6,067 nt of DNA, taken from the NCBI GenBank assembly GCA_900556615.1, contig USPP01000104.1:1-6067 (forward strand). Direction: 5' to 3'. A program made the translations under genes and the position numbers. The notes under the pieces are model-generated. The model had not been told where the DNA came from. It saw only the letters and a program-made list of their open reading frames with translations, and made no database searches. The DNA comes from an uncultured Eubacteriales bacterium. Its GTDB lineage: Bacteria > Bacillota > Clostridia > Oscillospirales > CAG-272. This document shows positions 4,063 through 6,067 of the stretch, one piece after another. Position 1 is the stretch's first letter. Every line of letters starts with the position of its first letter.

Positions 4063-5400
4063 TTAAACCTGTTCCTCCCCGCGCTCCCGGATTATCAGCT
4101 TGATCGGAGTCCCTTTAAATCCGAAAATTTCCCTGAGACAGTTTTCAATATATCTCCTGTATGAAAAATGAAACAGTTCGACTGAATTACAGAATATCAC
4201 AAATGTCGGAGGCTGAATTGCAGTCTGTGTCATATAATATATTTTCAGATACCGTCCCTTATCCGACGGAGGCTGTACTCTTGCAGTTGCGTCGTTTAGT
4301 ATATCATTGAGCACGCCGGTTGTAATACGGAGTCTGGACTGCTCGTAAGCCTTGTTTATCATCTCAAATATACGGCTTACCCTTTGACCTGTCTTTGCGG
4401 AGAGGAAGATAACCTCCGCATAAGTCATATAAGACAGTGCTTTATATATTTTTTCGGTAAATTCTCTTACGGTATTATTATCTTTTTCGATAAGATCCCA
4501 CTTGTTTATACAGATAACCGACGGTTTACCGGCTTCATGCGCAATACCGGCAATTCTTTCATCCTGCTCAGTAATCCCCTGCTCTGCATCTATCATAATC
4601 ACACAGACATCCGCGCGGTCTACCGCCAGCTTTGCCCGAAGAACACTGTATTTCTCGATGGGATCCTCAACCTTACTCTGACGTCTGATACCGGCTGTAT
4701 CGATAAAAACGTATTTTCCGTATTCATTTTCAACTTCCGAATCGATAGCATCGCGCGTAGTTCCTGCCATTTCCGAAACAATCAGACGGTCGTTTCCGAG
4801 AATACGATTTATGATAGAGCTTTTACCCGCATTCGGCTTACCGATGACCGCAACCCGAATCATTTCATCTTCAAGCTCGCCCTCTTCCGTTTTTTCATCA
4901 GGACAAAGCTCAAGAACTCTGTCAAGCAAATCTCCGCTCCCGCTTCCGTGAAGGGAAGAAAGCGCTATTGGATCATCCTTAAAGCCAAGCTGATAGAACT
5001 CGTAAAATTCCGCAGGCGGATCACCGATTTTATCGATCTTGTTTACGGCAAGCACCACCGGTTTGCCGCTTCTCATGAGCATAGCAGAGATCTGCCTGTC
5101 GTCATCGGTCATTCCAACGTTGACGTCGGTCATAAATACGATAACATCAGCAGTCTCAATGGCAAGCTCCGCCTGCCGTCTCATATATTTAAGCATCATG
5201 CTGTCAGTGCGAGGCTCAATCCCCCCGGTATCGACAAGCATCAAACGCCGTCCGCGCCACTCGGCTTCGTGATAAATCCGGTCTCGGGTAACGCCGGGAG
5301 TATCCTCTACAATCGATATTCTTTTTCCGGTAAGCTTATTGAAAAGCGTGCTTTTTCCGACGTTGGGACGTCCCACTATTGCAACAACCGGTATATTCAT
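4063..5400 (-). CDS. der: Ribosome biogenesis GTPase Der (EngA)
   Basis: Der is an essential GTPase with two tandem G domains that acts in maturation of the 50S subunit. The 445-residue product is full length. G domain 1 shows GRPNVGKS (10-17), TPGVTRD (34-40) with the switch threonine, DTGG (57-60) and NKID (120-123). G domain 2 shows GKPNAGKS (187-194), TTRDAID (214-220), DTAG (234-237), NKWD (299-302) and SAK (334-336). The C-terminal KH-like domain follows (about 350-445), ending in the family-typical FGFKGTPIKLIIRER. The acidic linker (about 168-180) is usual. GGAGAG in the 17-base gap after the DUF512 gene is 9 bases from the ATG. It is the middle gene of an apparent DUF512-der-plsY operon whose promoter lies outside the window. 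Confidence 0.98.
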   Translation of the reverse strand: MNIPVVAIVGRPNVGKSTLFNKLTGKRISIVEDTPGVTRDRIYHEAEWRGRRLMLVDTGGIEPRTDSMMLKYMRRQAELAIETADVIVFMTDVNVGMTDDDRQISAMLMRSGKPVVLAVNKIDKIGDPPAEFYEFYQLGFKDDPIALSSLHGSGSGDLLDRVLELCPDEKTEEGELEDEMIRVAVIGKPNAGKSSIINRILGNDRLIVSEMAGTTRDAIDSEVENEYGKYVFIDTAGIRRQSKVEDPIEKYSVLRAKLAVDRADVCVIMIDAEQGITEQDERIAGIAHEAGKPSVICINKWDLIEKDNNTVREFTEKIYKALSYMTYAEVIFLSAKTGQRVSRIFEMINKAYEQSRLRITTGVLNDILNDATARVQPPSDKGRYLKIYYMTQTAIQPPTFVIFCNSVELFHFSYRRYIENCLREIFGFKGTPIKLIIRERGEEQV

Positions 5401-5417
5401 ATATTTTCTCTCTCCAT

Positions 5418-6067
5418 TCAGGATAGCTTCAGAATTTTAGACACGAAATCGTATCCGTCGCTATCGATAAATACAAGCTTTACGCCGAGCTTTTCCTCTA
5501 ACCACTGCGGAGTCGTGTCATCAAGAAATCGGTCTCTCTCATGCCTGAGCATCACCGAAGGAAGAAAAAGAATTTTCCCAAGCGGCTTTGTTCTGAGCTG
5601 ACGATACAGATCGCGTCCGGTAATAAGTCCCGCTACTGTAATATTTTCTCCGAAGAAATCATTTTTTATCTCATAAACCGCACAGTCAAGATTATAACAC
5701 TTTTTTTTCATTTCCTCAACAAGCAGAGAAATAAATCCGTAAGCTGCAACTCCGGTTGCTATCGAGCAGGAGCGCGGACGAAAGGGATCAAGCTCGTCAA
5801 TATCGTCCATCGCCTCGATAAATTCGTCTGCCATAGAGCGAAGCATTCCGACGCCGTTTTCTATCTGAGGATAGCCCTCATAATACCTGCCGTCGGGAAA
5901 TTTCATTTCCCCCTTCACATACATCTCATCGGCACAATAAAATATATGACTCCCGTGCTCAAGCTTACACTCTTCCGCAAAACCCTCAACCTGTGCAATC
6001 ACATTACGGCACTCCTCTTTTGAGAACGGTTTCAGGGGATATAGATTATCTCGATATTTGGTAATTC
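5418..6067 (-). CDS. DUF512 domain-containing protein, 5' end outside the window
   Basis: The frame stays open to the right edge, so only the C-terminal 215 or so residues are seen; the GTG at 6002 is internal, not a start. The fragment reads ITKYRDNLYPLKPF near its beginning, then VIAQVEGFAEEC, IFYCADEMYVKGE, YEGYPQIENGVGMLR, a GVAAYGFIS segment, EIKNDFFGENITVAGLITG and FLPSVMLRHERDRFLDD. This order is characteristic of the DUF512 domain found in Clostridia and cyanobacteria. Complete members have an N-terminal PDZ-like region and a radical-SAM-like iron-sulfur part, which would lie outside the window. The biochemical role is unknown to me. Its position directly before der is common in Clostridia and suggests a link to ribosome or housekeeping function, by context only. 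The 17-base gap to der indicates one operon. Confidence 0.93.
   Translation of the reverse strand, partial: ITKYRDNLYPLKPFSKEECRNVIAQVEGFAEECKLEHGSHIFYCADEMYVKGEMKFPDGRYYEGYPQIENGVGMLRSMADEFIEAMDDIDELDPFRPRSCSIATGVAAYGFISLLVEEMKKKCYNLDCAVYEIKNDFFGENITVAGLITGRDLYRQLRTKPLGKILFLPSVMLRHERDRFLDDTTPQWLEEKLGVKLVFIDSDGYDFVSKILKLS

Noticed and set aside
4384..5601. Long plus-strand open frame of 405 codons opposite der and the end of the DUF512 gene
   Set aside because: It is antisense to unmistakable Der motifs, its translation has no recognisable domain, and it has no supporting promoter or ribosome site; its length follows from codon bias in the real gene.

Overview
The window looks like a chromosomal core segment of a spore-lineage Firmicute, most likely an uncultured gut-type Clostridia (Oscillospirales or a relative). 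The evidence is the DUF512-der-plsY gene order, a SpoVG homologue, a DUF6873 protein (a family I know mainly from Clostridia), a four-cysteine L28 and GGAGG-type ribosome sites. Base composition is moderate, with AT-rich intergenic DNA. I see no phage, transposase, CRISPR, tRNA or rRNA.

Layout from the right edge, reading leftwards on the minus strand. A 5'-truncated DUF512 protein is followed 17 bases later by der (double-GTPase ribosome assembly factor), and one base after that by plsY (acyl-phosphate glycerol-3-phosphate acyltransferase, with an N-terminal extension). These three look like one operon. A good sigma-A-type promoter then starts a second unit: rpmB (ribosomal protein L28) followed by a DUF6873 protein. 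spoVG lies on the plus strand and converges on the DUF6873 gene. The two stop codons sit inside a perfect 20-bp inverted repeat, so both proteins end in the same ASAE tail. spoVG is divergent from murC (minus strand) across a 404-base AT-rich intergenic region holding both promoters, direct repeats and palindromes. murC as given has a -1 frameshift near its 3' end, and its true C-terminus is encoded in another frame. A further partial minus-strand reading frame starts in a TAATG overlap with the murC stop and runs off the left edge through a perfect 17-bp hairpin.

Functionally the genes cover ribosome assembly and translation (der, rpmB), phospholipid synthesis (plsY), peptidoglycan precursor synthesis (murC) and an RNA-binding developmental regulator (spoVG). 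This is housekeeping DNA, and I do not see a multi-gene undescribed system. The points worth a second look are the murC frameshift, the gene-end inverted repeat, the unexplained DUF6873 protein with its unusual leader, and the structured murC/spoVG intergenic region.
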